Below, piece by piece: positions 1 to 11,879 of a stretch of DNA of 64,000 nt; the stretch's first letter is position 1, and every line of letters begins with the position of its first letter. The position numbers were made by a program, and so were the translations under genes. The DNA comes from Apiospora phragmitis. Its lineage: Eukaryota; Ascomycota; Sordariomycetes; Amphisphaeriales; Apiosporaceae. Where the stretch lies: NCBI GenBank assembly GCA_038363925.1, contig JAQQWL010000004.1:2480001-2544000 (forward strand). The letters are read 5' to 3'. The notes beneath the pieces are model-generated. The model was not told where the DNA came from, did no database searches, and saw only the letters and a program-made list of their open reading frames with translations.

Positions 1-1015
1 AATATAAATTAACGATACGTTTAGCTTTATTATAGCCTTTTTTTTAAAAAAGAGGAAAAAAAGTTAATAAAAAAATAATTCTATATAAAATTAAAGAGTA
101 TTTTAATTAAAAACACGCCGATCGAATTTAATAAAGGCAAGATTCGATTAAAATTATACGATATCTTTTTTAAATAAAAAGGATAAGTTAATTAATTAAA
201 GCTTATCGACCTAAAAATTATTAATAAAGGTTAATAATACGTTTCCTAACGTACGAGAAGGATATATTTCGTATCTATTTATTAATTAGAAATAGCGTAT
301 AACCTATTTACCGCCGTTTAAATATAAACCTTAAAGGATAAGGATATTAAAAACTTAAATATACGGATTAATTAATAAATTTAAAATTAGACACGCGGCT
401 TAAAATATATCCCGCTTAACCTTTATTATACGAAAATATATATTTTTACCAACGGCTTATTTATAAATAACGAGGACCTAACCTCTTAATTCGGATACTT
501 AATCTTATTAAATTAAAAAATTTATTATATAAAAAATAAATTTTAAATTTAGAATAATATTATTTATTAAAGCTTGATTAAATATAAAAGAGTTATTAAG
601 AGCGTATTAATTAGCAAACTATACAGCATAACCTCCGATATAAATAGCGGTATTATATTAAGTACCACGCTTAGAAGAATTATATAAATATTAAGATTTT
701 AAAATATTCCGATAACTTTTTATATAAATTCGAAATCATTTTATAACTATTTAATTAAGTTAAATATAATAAACAAAAAGAGGCTTATAATTAATATTAT
801 ATCTCTCTAGGAATCGTATAAAAAAAGGGAAATATTAAAGGTTTATTATATCGATAATAAAGATAATCCGGCAGATACTTTTACTAAGGTATCCCTAAAT
901 AAGGCCCTTAAATAGCTAATCTCGATAAATAGCCTTACCGTACACACGGAAGCGTATATCGAGAGGCTAGATTTATACGGCGAGTAATTAAAAAAGAAGA
1001 GATATAAAAGAAAAG

Positions 1016-1932
1016 AGAAATTTCTTTTATTAATTTTTTTTATATAATTATTATTAATATATTTTATTTATTAAGTATTATATAAAAATTAAAAAGAAAA
1101 CCGTAATATATTATAATTTAAACGGGTAATATAATAAAAATAACCGTATAAAAACGTTATTTATATATATACGAGAATTATTTATTTTATTTATTATTAA
1201 TTTATTATTATACGATTATTATTTTAGTTTTATTATTATTTTTATTCTCGTTATTATCGGGATTAAGGTTTACGAATCGTAAATTATGGTACGAATACCG
1301 GTTATTGTGTGAAGTTTAAACGTACGAAGCATAAACGTTATCCTAATATCCGTCGAAACGAACGTATTTACGGAACGAAATATAGGATTAAATGTACCGA
1401 TTATTATAAACGCTATTAATATTACCGCGCGATTAAATAAAAACCGTATAGAAATAACTTTCGTAATAAATAATATAAGCGAATAGGCGGCGAATATTAT
1501 TGTTTACCGGTACGCGTATCTCGATATTGCGGCTTAATAAATTATAAACGCGAACTTCTTTATTTTATTATATAAAGTTAATAAATATTAAAAATTAAAA
1601 AAAAATAAGATATTATATATTAATATAAAATATAAGTATAACTTATTAATTTTAAACCGAAAAAGTTAATAGCGTTATTTAACGTTAATTATAATCGATT
1701 ATATTAGTAACGATAACGCCGAAAGGATTAATAACTTATTAATTAAATATTATATAAATATATATATATATATTTATAAATATATATATAAATATATATA
1801 TAAATATATAATTTATTTTTGTATAATATTTTAAAAAAATATATATATATATATAAAAAAAGAATTTATATTATATAAATTATTTATATACGAAGGAATA
1901 TTTATTTATAAGATTACTTTTATTAATCCTTT
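1016..1932 (+). other. Variable 0.9-kb module of copia copy 1
   Basis: This block lies between the RNase H stop and the 3' LTR. It is present here and, inverted, at 54931-55832, but absent from the copia copies at 5095 and 48537. Both ends carry a short direct repeat of the type AARGATTAATAAAA. The central part (about 1250-1560) can be read in one plus-strand frame as an Arg/Lys/Tyr-rich sequence interrupted only by stops that C->T changes at CAA could create. It may be an extra ORF of the element, a separate insertion, or a segment lost by recombination in the other copies. Its function is unknown. Confidence 0.55.
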
Positions 1933-2193
1933 ACGGAGTATAACGTATTAAGATATACGACGGTCCCCCTTATTACTATTACTATTTTCGAATAAACGAT
2001 TAAAATAATTAATCAAGTAAACTTATTACTTAATTAAAACAATATTAAGAAGGTATAATATTACTTATACGGTTTAAATAGGTACCTAATACTAAATTAG
2101 AGTAACCTAACTATACGAAACCTTTATAAAGGGAAGACTCGTATTTAAAAAGGGGAACAGGCTGATTCTATCGCTAAAATAAAAAACTGCCAG

Positions 2194-2400
2194 TATTAGA
2201 ACAGCTAGAACTAAAGCTGTCTATATTATTTTAAAAAAGGTGCTACGTATTTACGCGTACGAACCCCTTTCTTATTTTATTAAGAGGGGTATACGATACC
2301 TTTCGTAGCTCGTATTGAAAATAGATATAAATAATAGAATAAGAACGATTAAACCCCGATTAAAACCGGAATTACCGTACGTACGAGAGCCCATTTAATA
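2194..2400 (+). repeat. 3' LTR of copia copy 1 (207 bp)
   Basis: This is the reverse complement of the 207-bp LTRs at 5095-5301 and 54463-54669. The terminal TG...CA has been altered at both ends to TA by RIP. It ends exactly where Fot1/pogo-like sequence resumes, so copia copy 1 inserted into that transposon. Confidence 0.8.
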
Positions 2401-3516
2401 CCTTTTTTAAAATATAAGTAATATACGCCCGTATAAAATATTTAATTTCTTTCCCGTACACCTTTTTTAATATATAAAAATAGCCGATATTAAAAAGTTA
2501 GAACTTATATAACGAATAAGAAGGTATATAAAGTATAATAATCGAGTTCTTTTTATAATAAAGCTCGAAAGCTATCGAGTAATAGTTTTCGTAGCCGTCT
2601 AAGACTAAAAGGCGATAACGACCCTTCGTACGAAACCTGGTATATTAATTAAAATATTAAATCTAGTCCTCGCCTTTTTTGTTCGTAATCCAGCTATTTT
2701 TAGTAATTACGATTACCTAGTCCTTTAATAATAAGCTGTTTTTATATTAAAAAGAGAGGTACGTTTTCCTAGTAAAGATAATATACGGAGAGATAGCGTA
2801 ACCGTATAATCCGACGCCTTAAATAATTATAACTTATTCCCGGTTCTTTTATTATATTACTTTAAGCTTTTTATATCGATCGGAAGTGGTTACGACTATT
2901 TCGGATGAGATTTAGCTTATAAGAAAGCCGGTTTTATTAAAGTTATAGATATCCTCTTTTTAAATCTCGTATTTATAAGTTATATTTATATAAAAATAAA
3001 TTACGCGTAATACGCGTTAAGATCTTTATAAAAAACTTTTTAATAATTAATTTTTCGGTTAAAACGCGTCCGGAGGTCTAATTATTATTATATAAAATTA
3101 AAGGCTTAATTAACGCCGACACGTCCCGCGTTACGTAAACTAAATAATCGATTCGTTATATCTTTTATATTACTTAACCGGGGAAGAAACGATCGCGTAT
3201 TTAAATTAATAATATATCGAATAATCGCATTTTTTTTAAAATTTAAAAACTTTTGAAAATTCGAAAATATTTCGCGTTATATAGGTTAACTATTTCGTTT
3301 ACGTTATAAAGTTTTCGATAAAACGTAATAAATTAATACAGCCTTTCGTACGTTTAAAATTAAGTCTTTTTAAAGCGCTTAAAGCGTTAAAATTATATCA
3401 CTCTCTTTTTAAAGTTGTAATATTTTTAAACGTAAAAGAATATAAAAAAAGGTTAAGGCTATAAGGAAATTTATAAAAGTGGGACATTCGCTTATATGAG
3501 ACATTCGCTTGTGGGA
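2401..3516 (-). mobile_element. Fot1/pogo-type DNA transposon remnant, split by copia copy 1
   Basis: The minus-strand conceptual reading, full of RIP stops, shows pogo/Fot1 DDE transposase landmarks in order: FNKTGF (from an FDETGF-type motif, about 2925-2945), NRE-stop-V (from NREWV, about 2830-2850), SWITNKKG (about 2680-2705), and LDGYENYY (about 2585-2610), the usual LxxDGHxxH position. The N-terminal part and one terminal inverted repeat lie to the right. Near 3480-3516 the 15-bp string GTGGGACATTCGCTT occurs in near-tandem copies, and a TA dinucleotide follows at 3517-3518, fitting TA target duplication. The other end lies beyond the left edge of the window because copia copy 1 interrupts it. 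Confidence 0.75.
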
Positions 3517-3518
3517 TA

Positions 3519-4130
3519 CGTTATAGTGTTTTAAAAGCTAAAGAGCGCTTCCCGGCCGAAACATATTCACTATAAATACTTAAGATAAGAACTAGTAGGT
3601 GAGAACGGATTGCCCGCCTTAATTCCTGAAAGACAAAAGCAGAGGTTATAAAAGTCCCAGTCTCTACGGGTTCTGCCTCGCTGAGTTGTGGCTTAGGGTT
3701 CAAGTACGTTTTTGGGGTGCATCGACGTTGGGGCTTAGGCGGGCATTGCAAGCCAGCTACTGCATGTTTGTCTTACATAGCCCGTCTTGGCAGGCAGTGT
3801 ATGGCTATACAATGGCTGAATGTGCGATGCTCTATTGAGGAAGTAAGAAATAATTCAGTCTACGGAGTAAAATGTAGCTTAGTTGAAACAAAATAGTTAT
3901 AGAAAGCAGGTATCCTTCAGCTAGTAGGCTATGTTCCATCGTGTGCCTTTACACATTGCCTGTTAGGTGCACATTACGCACAAGCGTTGTTACTAAAAAG
4001 ATGTCTAGTAAATGTAGTATAAAACGGTCCACGGTAACGGTGACATTTCCTGCCTAACCATTAACCACGTTCGCGCGAAAGATTAGCTGTACTATATAGG
4101 GCAAGTAAGTAAGCACCTTAACTACGCGAT
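3519..4130. other. Non-RIP island, no gene recognised
   Basis: About 610 bp of GC-normal DNA lies between two heavily mutated blocks. It starts immediately after the TA that ends the pogo-like element. I find no convincing coding frame; the 76-codon minus frame ending near 3521 has no family features. It looks like single-copy host sequence that escaped RIP, or a mobile fragment present once. Confidence 0.5.
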
Positions 4131-4439
4131 AATTTTTATAATTTACGTATAAATCTTTAAAATTAATTAATTATTTATTTATTTAAAGAATAAATTAATA
4201 ACGAATTAATAATAAAATAATTATAAAATATTTATTTGTTATAAATAAAATTAAAAGACTTAAAATAATAACGATTATTTATTTTAAACGATTATAATAA
4301 TTATATATAAAACTATTTTATAATGAAATATTTAATTAATAAAATTTAATTATTATATTTATTAATATATATTTTTTATATATTATAATTTTTAAATTTA
4401 AATCTTTTTTTAATATTAAAGTAAAAAGTTCGAAAATAT
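4131..4439. other. AT-rich spacer
   Basis: This is very AT-rich sequence without a recognisable motif, probably a RIP-destroyed repeat. I see nothing else in it. Confidence 0.5.
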
Positions 4440-5094
4440 TATTACGACCTGACTTAACTATACGACTAAGGCTCACTTACGGCACGGCGTTATAATAACT
4501 CGAGGCATGTATAAAACCTAGCATTAGCGCTTATAACCCACCGGCGATAACGGATCTACTTATTAAGGGTACGACGACAGTTATTAAAAAAGATAAGTAA
4601 ATAACGGATAAATAGATCGGGATAAATAGATCTAGACAAGTAGATCTAGATAAATAGACCCGGATAAACAAGCTAGGCTAGACCACCGACCTTAGTTACG
4701 TAACGATAAGATACGAGACGCAGCTTAGTAGAGAAGCTTTAAGTAGCTTAACGGTGCTTAAGCGAGTAATATTAATTATAATTAATTAAGCTTAATAATA
4801 CTTATACGATTATTATTAAGTAACGATAAATAAAGCTATTATTAAAAAAAAGATTAAATATATAATAATAGATAATTCCTTATATATTTTATATAAATAC
4901 TTTTTATTTTAATAATTAATTTAAGTATTAATTTAACTTATTTATAAAATAAATAACTTTAACGACTTTATTATATATATCCCTTTATTAAACCACTTTT
5001 ATTATTACTTTATAAATTAAATATTATTACTTATTATATTAATAAGGCGTTTTCTTATCGCACTTTAAATACTCTCTCGTATTATTAATATAAA
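4440..5094 (+). repeat. LTR-B repeat, left arm, first part
   Basis: The segment begins TATTACGACCTGACTT and matches the repeats starting at 62239 (plus) and at 12519 (minus strand). The first bases fit a RIP-altered TGTTACGACC LTR start. The arm is interrupted at 5094 by copia copy 2 and resumes at 11667, where the TAGGTTT...AAACC...GTTCGCTATAAAT stretch continues the 62,830-62,880 sequence. An LTR of an unrecognised (possibly gypsy-type) element is the likeliest identity, since no coding region can be attached to it. Confidence 0.6.
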
Positions 5095-5301
5095 TGTTGA
5101 ATAGGCTCTCGTACATATAGTGGTTCCGGTTTTAATCGAGGTTTAATCGTTCTTATTCTATTATTTATATCTATTTTTAGTACGAGTTACGAGGGGCATT
5201 ATATACCCCTTTTAATAAAACAAGAAAGGGGTTCGTACGCGTAGGTACGTGGCACCCTTTTTAGAGTAATATAAAAAACCTTAGTTCCTGCTATTCTAAT
5301 A
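5095..5301 (-). repeat. 3' LTR of copia copy 2
   Basis: The 207-bp repeat begins TGTTGAATAGGCTCTCG and ends CTATTCTAATA. It retains the TG terminus lost in several other copies. Confidence 0.8.
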
Positions 5302-6143
5302 CTAATAGTTTTTATTTTAATAATAAACTTAGGCAGCTCCCCTTTTTAAGACGAGTCTTCCCTTCGTAAGGGTCTCGTACGGATGAGTTATATTAATCCG
5401 GTATTCGGTGCCTATTTAAGCCGTATAGGTAATACTATACCTTTTTAATATTAACTTAGTCAAGTAATAAGTCCCTTAATAATAAGAATAATAATAAAAA
5501 TTATTATACGTTAATATATATTACTTCCTCGTTATTAATTAAAAATAATAATAATAATAAAAGTAGTAATAGTAATAAGGGCGTTATTATATATCGCGAT
5601 ACGTTATACCCCGTTAAGGAAAAAGATATCTCTCTTTTTCCCTTTTTTTTTACTCGCTATACGAGTTTAGTCTCTTAATATACGCTTCTATACGTATAGT
5701 TAACTTATTAATTAATACTAACTATTCGAAGGTTTTATTTAAAGATTTCTTAGTAAAGGCGTTTACGGGGTTATTTCGGCCGTCGACTTAATAGATCTCC
5801 GAAATCTCCTTTTTTTATATAATTCTCGGAGCGATATAATATCGATTATTAGTTTTTTCTCGTTCGTCGTTCCTAGTTTAACTAAATATTCGTAAAGTGA
5901 TCTCAAGTTTATATAAAGAATTATTAATACCTCTTAAAATCCGAGGCTTCGTATAATTTTTTTTAACGTGGTATTAAATATAATACCGCTATCGATATTA
6001 AAAATTATGCCGTATAATTCGTTAGTTAATACGCTTCGAGTAATTCTCTTATATTTCGTCGAGCTCTAATAAATAATATTATTTTAAATTTCGAATTAAT
6101 CCCTCGTATAGCTAAGCTCTTAGCTTAAAATAACTAGGTATCT

Positions 6144-6638
6144 TGTTACAGTACGTATGGACTAACCACTACGCCATAAAGTAAAAGCTTCGGAAATGAC
6201 TCTTCGGGTCATTTCTATCCAATTCTACGCCTTAAGTGCTACCCCGCGGGGGACTAACCCGCCGATCGTAATACTATACCCTCTTTCTAAAGGTATGCCC
6301 TTATGCCTAGGGCGACAAACCCCTAATACTATATAATTTACTTAAGCTCGATATAGAGAAACTCTAAGGCTTTTATACGGGTAACTAATCCGTATAAGGC
6401 CTTACTTACTTACTAACGATCTTGCCTAAGTAATTAAAAAGAGCTCTTATTTAAAAAATATAGGAATCGAACCCACGTCTCTTATTTAATAAAAGCGAAA
6501 AGTTATTATATTATAATACGTATAAATTAATTACTACGTTATAAAGTAAAAGCTTCGGAAATAACTCTTCGGGTTATTTCTATCTAATTCTACGCCTTAA
6601 GTACTACCCCGCGGGGGACCAACCCGCCGATCGTAACA
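6144..6638. mobile_element. TRIM-like element (495 bp) inside copia copy 2
   Basis: Two direct terminal repeats of 130 bp each (6144-6273 and 6509-6638) flank a 235-bp internal region. The outer ends are TGTTAC and GTAACA, and the flanks carry a 5-bp target duplication TATCT/TGTCT (6139-6143, 6639-6643; one RIP-type difference). The second repeat shows G->A and C->T changes in its first 30 bp. Sequence on both sides is collinear with copia copies 3 and 4, so the element is a later insertion. On the minus strand a tRNA-like A box lies in each LTR (6166-6176; mutated at 6531-6541) and a perfect B box (GGTTCGATTCC) lies at 6463-6473. No protein is encoded. A tandem tRNA-derived SINE is the alternative. 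Confidence 0.7.
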
Positions 6639-9600
6639 TGTCTAAGCTAAGACGTCAGGTTTTTATTATTCGCGAAGGAACCGTCGGTAAAGATATATAT
6701 CTTTATATAGTAAAGATTAAGCGGGATATATTTTAAGCCGTATATCGGATTCTAGATCTATTAATTAATCCGTATATTTAGGCTTTCGATATTCTTATCC
6801 TTTAAGGTTTATATTTAAACGGCGGTAGATAGGTTATACGCTGCTTTTAATTAATAAATAAATGCGAGATATGCTCTTCTCGTACGCTAGGAGACGTATT
6901 ACTAGTTTTTATTAATAACTTTTAGATCGATAAGTTTTAATTAATTAATTTATCCCTTTTATTTAAAAAAGATATCGTACGATTCTAATTAAATCTTATT
7001 TTCGTTAAACTCGATCGGCGTATTTTTAATTAAAATACTCTTTAGTTTTATACGGAATTATTCCTTTATTAGTTTTTCTTCCTCTTTTTTAAAAAAAAGG
7101 GTTATAACGAAGCTAAATATATCGTCGGTTTATATTATTATAATACCGAAAATATCCGGTCTTTTTATAATAAATAATAAGTAGGCGTTATATATTAATA
7201 CGGTTATTTTTAAATTTTATACGTAATAATTATAATACGTTTTAAATTAATAAAGTCTTAATTTTATTAATTTATATAAAGGTAATACGATTTAAAATAG
7301 TATTTTTTCGAGGTATTAAGTTTTTAATTTTATTAATAAGCGTATATAAATTAGTCGGTTTAATTTATTATACGATTAAGTATACGCCTATATAATATCG
7401 CGTAGCTCGCCTTATATATTAAAGTTTCAGATTAAGGTCGGTCCGAAGGTTAAAAGGAGTTTTTAACTTATCCGTTAAATTATTAATAATTAAATTAAAA
7501 TAACCTCCTTTTTTATATCTCCATAATTTTATATTACGAGCTTAAACTTCTCATACGGCTTTATAATTTTACTCTTAATTTCTTATATAAGCCGTGTTTT
7601 AAAAAAATTTCGGCCGGTATACTTATTCGGGTCGAATCGAATAAATTCGAAAACCTTTTATACGACGAGATTATTAATCTCCTTTACGTTAGATTTTTAA
7701 AACGGGTATCCAGACGAAATAATAACCTTATTTTATTAAAGCTTAATTATTAATTCGTAATTCTTTTATTCTTTTTAAATAAGGAATATAACGGCTCGAA
7801 CGTTCCGGAATAGATATTTTTTAAGTCGTCCTCGGCCGCGTTATACGGAAACTACCGTAATTTCCTCAGCTATCGGTTCGGTATTTAGGATATTTACTAG
7901 CTATTCTAGATCTATTTATAATTCGGGTTAGTCGTATGGTTCTTTAACTTCCTCCTGGTAATACAGCTTAATTTAAGTTATTCGAAAAGCTTTTAAACCG
8001 TTTAAAGTATTTACTCAAATCGTACGGTTTTTAATAATTATTATTTTATATAGTCCGGTTTATCCTTCTTTTTCTCACTAAACCAGAACTTTATTCCGGA
8101 GCGGGAGTATTAAAATAATTTAAATAGCTAGTTTATTCCAGGTATTTAGAGCTCGGTAAATATCGATATTTATACATATTTTCCGAAGTATTTTTATTAT
8201 TTTCCGTATAATTTCTCTTCGTATTTAAATCTTTAATAACAATAATAAGTTCTTATTAATACGAGGATATATTTTAAATACGAATAAAGTAGGTATTAAG
8301 CTATTAAGGCCAGCCGTATCGTTTAAAGCTTTAATTATTATTTAAAGTATTATTTCGAAATTTATATAATAACCGAAATCTTTTTATAAAATATCGAAAG
8401 CTTTACGTAACGGAATATACATTTATTCGACCTTATTTATTATTTAATAAGTTTTAATAAATATTTATTTATAAGTAATTCTTATTATTCGTATATAATT
8501 ACGAAACTTTTTTAAAAAATATATACCCGAATTATACGAAATATAATTAAAAAGTCTTTAATATACATATATTTAATATTTATAAAAAACGTGTTAAATA
8601 TCTTATATACTAAACGAATATAGGAATATAGCCGTTTAAAAAAACGTACTCGAATCGATTATATAAAGTACGTTCTGTCCATTAATATAAACAACGTTTA
8701 TAATAATTTTATAATTAAAATCGTATTTATTTTATAGCGAGAATTTAAATTTTTATAATACCGGATTATGCGTTTAATATTAAGAACAGAATTTCTAAAT
8801 CTTATCGAGAATAATAGGATCAATATCGTCGTAGCCGGCGTTCTTTAAAAGAGTATAGAGCTTCTCCGTACGAGGGTGTTTAAAATATCGGTGGAGGTGT
8901 CGAAACTATTTTTCGATAAAATATAACGTCGTTTTTGTACGGCCGGTATTAAAGAACGGGTGTTTTTATTTTTTAATTATAAAAAATATTTCGCCGTTTT
9001 TTTATATAATAAAATTAAAGATATTATTATAATACGTTTTAAACCGGTTAATATTATATAATAAAAATAAAAAAAAGGTTATAATATTTAAGATATAATA
9101 TTTTATTATTCTTAATAAGTTCCGTATATCGATTATTTTAATTAACGAAATAAGTTTTAAGCTTCTGAACTTAATTTCGGCGCTTCCCGGGGTCTAATCG
9201 ATTCGTATATCTAAATTCTCTTGTATATAAGCCTTTATTTAAAGCTTTCCGATTATTAAAAATAAAACGACGCCGGTATTTTAAAGCTCTCTTTAATAAG
9301 TCTAGCTATACGAGCTATTAAGGTTAAATTAGTTAACCCGTATAATAGTTTTCGAGTAGATATCCTCACTAATAAGCCGGTAGTAAAACGCGGCGTCCGT
9401 TAAGTAAGTAATGCCTTATTATATATCTTCTAAATCGAGGTAATTGTACTCCTTTTCGTTATTTTTTAACTCTTCCTTATCCTTTTTTTTAATCCCAGAC
9501 GAACGTTTCGTACTTATTTTAAAAAAGGGGGCCTTATTTAATATTATCACACGTTTAGAAATATTAGTTCTTTACTCGGAATTATTTTTTAACTAAGTAA

Positions 9601-11454
9601 TTTATTAATTAATAACTTTATTTATAACAAATTCGGCAGGTTCTTTATTCGAACTTCCGGTTCCTATATAATAATCTTGGTTAAAAAGTGCCGGCGGGTC
9701 GCTAGATCCTTTCTTATCTTAGTAATCAGCTATTATATAATAATTTATTATCGTAAACTAGTCGGTTTCTTTTCGTACGGTTATTTATAACTAGGTTTCG
9801 ATATAGTTCTTTTATTAAATATCGTTTTAATAATATTTAATCCGTTATTATATTTAACGATACGCGAAGGTTTAAAAATAACGCTTCATATATTAACTTT
9901 TAATTAATAAAGGCCGGTATAAGCTCCGGAACTCCTCGATAAGCTCTTACGACAAAAGTATAAAAAGCGATCTCTTTTTCGAATTCTTTTTTAAAAGCTC
10001 GTTATACGAGCTAGAGCTTATTTAATAAGATTTTTAAAACCTTAATAAGTTATTTTTCGGCGTTTTTACTTTTTATTTATATAAAAGAAATTATTATTTA
10101 ATCCGTAAAATATTATACGTAATTTATTATCGTATTAAAATACGAGTTTATTAAATAATATATTTCGTTTTTTTTTTTTTTAAGTTCGATATAATTAAAA
10201 TAAAATACCTCTGCACGGCCGGAAAAAATATTTAAAAAGACTATATAATATTAGTTTTTTAATATATTTAGCCGTTAATATATTTCGATAAATATTCGTA
10301 TTTTATCGTAAAAAATATTATATAGTTTATTAGTATAGTTTTTTTCTTTTTTTTATACTTTTAAAAAAATAACGACTTTAGTTTAATCGATTTTACCGTT
10401 ATAAATAGCTGGGTTTAAAGGGATATCGTATTTCGTAACGTATATTAAACTAAATAATCGTACGGTCTAGTCCGGCGGTATCGGAGTTAGAGAAGGAAAA
10501 GGGACGATATTTTACGACGTTTAAATACTTAGGAATTTAGGGTTAGACGTCGGGCCTAAAGTGTCCCGTAGTGTCGCGGACGATTACTCCGTATAGAAAC
10601 CGGGTGTTTCTCGTTTAGGCGGCGGTTATTTAACTATTTATTTTAAGGAAAAGTATAGAACATTCTCTTTTCGGGTTTCCGAAGTCGGTTCTGCCGGTCG
10701 GTTCTATTAGTGTACGGGAGCGGCCGGTAATATTAGTTATGCGAGCTTGCTTTTAAAAGATCCGTTTATCGGTATATTAATTCCGTTTTTTTAAAGTAAT
10801 AATAGAGCTCTTTTTAAAATATATAATTAATTTAATCGAATTAATATTCGGTTTATTTTTTAAACTTTATATTAAATATTTTTTAAAAAAACGTTTTTTT
10901 TATTTTTAATATATAATATTTTAAAAAATATTATATAAAGTCTATTATAAATAGTTCGGGTATTATTTTTTTAAAAAATATTTTTAGAAGTTCGAGTTCT
11001 TAAAAAGCGAGGTTAACGTTCTTTTTCTAAATTATTAAAGGTATCCCGGTATTTTAGGAAACTTTTTCGTACATAAGTAGTTCGGGGTTTAAGGTCGTCG
11101 GTCTGTTTAGGTTCGGTGCGTCCGGGCTCGATACCGATTCGCCGACCGTAATTAATTCTATTTTAATAAAGGTTATTATTTTATAAATTATATAATAAAG
11201 TTATTTAAATATATAATTATATATAATTTAATTAATTTCGTATATAATTCGAAACTTAGTCTCTTTTTTATAATATATATTCGGAAAAAGGGGTTCCTCT
11301 TTATACGGTTAATTTAGTTCGGCTCTTCTCCCGAATTTCTAACGGGCGGAAATTCTCGAGGCTCCTTAACACGGTCGCCCTTACGTCGGTAAAGGCGTAA
11401 AACCGTCTCTTTATTTTTATTAATTTATAATCGCTATAAATAATTATTAATTAA

Positions 11455-11661
11455 TATTAAATAAGCTTTTATATATATAATAATTCCGGTTTTAATCGAG
11501 ATTTAATTATTCTTATTTTATTATTTATATTTATTTTTAATACGAGCTACGAAGGGTATCGTATACCCCTCTTAATAAAACAAGAAAGGGGTTCGTACGC
11601 GTAAGTATGTAGCACCTCTTTTAAAATAATATAGAAAACCTTAGTTCCTGCTGTTCTAATA
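11455..11661 (-). repeat. 5' LTR of copia copy 2
   Basis: This is the 207-bp partner of the LTR at 5095-5301. Its start is RIP-altered to TATTAAATAAGC. It is followed by the target duplication ATAAA. Confidence 0.8.
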
Positions 11662-11666
11662 ATAAA

Positions 11667-11740
11667 CTTAAATACGTTTTATTAGGTTTTTTTTTAAACC
11701 TTAAATACCGTTCGCTATAAATATTTAATATAAATATAAA
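11667..11740 (+). repeat. LTR-B left arm, continuation after copia copy 2
   Basis: This segment continues the sequence interrupted at 5094. The order CTTAAATACGTTTTATTAGG, a T-run with AAACC, then GTTCGCTATAAAT parallels 62,820-62,880. The 11741-11879 stretch that follows is an AT-rich centre with no recognisable feature. Confidence 0.5.
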
Positions 11741-11879
11741 TAAGGTTAATTTTATTTTAAACGTAATACTAGGCTTAAAAATTAACTTTTAAATTTAAAA
11801 TAATAATTAACGAGTAACGAACTATCGGAATTTATTTATAAAATATTTTTAAACCTTTAAACTCTCGGTTATATAAATA

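Larger units (their letters stand above)
1..2400 (+). mobile_element. Ty1/copia retrotransposon copy 1, 3' part, RIP-degraded
   Basis: This is the 3' end of a copia-type LTR retrotransposon entering from the left edge of the window. A conceptual plus-strand reading of 240-990, with many stops, gives reverse transcriptase/RNase H sequence. It includes KRVIKSVLISKLYS near 590-630 and the copia RNase H tail motif NPADTFTK at 865-888, followed by IERLDLYGE and a stop near 988. A purine-rich tract (990-1018) follows, then an AT-rich module, a spacer, and a 207-bp LTR ending at 2400. Composition is extremely AT-rich, with TpA excess and tryptophan or glutamine codons turned into stops, as expected after RIP. 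The same element occurs inverted at 54463-61444. It cannot encode a functional product. Confidence 0.85.
5095..11661 (-). mobile_element. Ty1/copia retrotransposon copy 2, complete but RIP-degraded
   Basis: This full-length copia element is in minus orientation, with 207-bp LTRs at 5095-5301 and 11455-11661 and a perfect 5-bp target duplication ATAAA (5090-5094 and 11662-11666). Reading the minus strand from 5660 upward gives the copia RNase H tail (N-P-x-N-A-F-T-K, then an IKRL-type end), followed by reverse transcriptase, integrase and gag regions collinear with copy 4. All frames are broken by RIP stops. It lacks the 0.9-kb 3' module of copies 1 and 4 and carries a TRIM-like insertion at 6144-6638. 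The target is an LTR-B arm. Confidence 0.85.
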
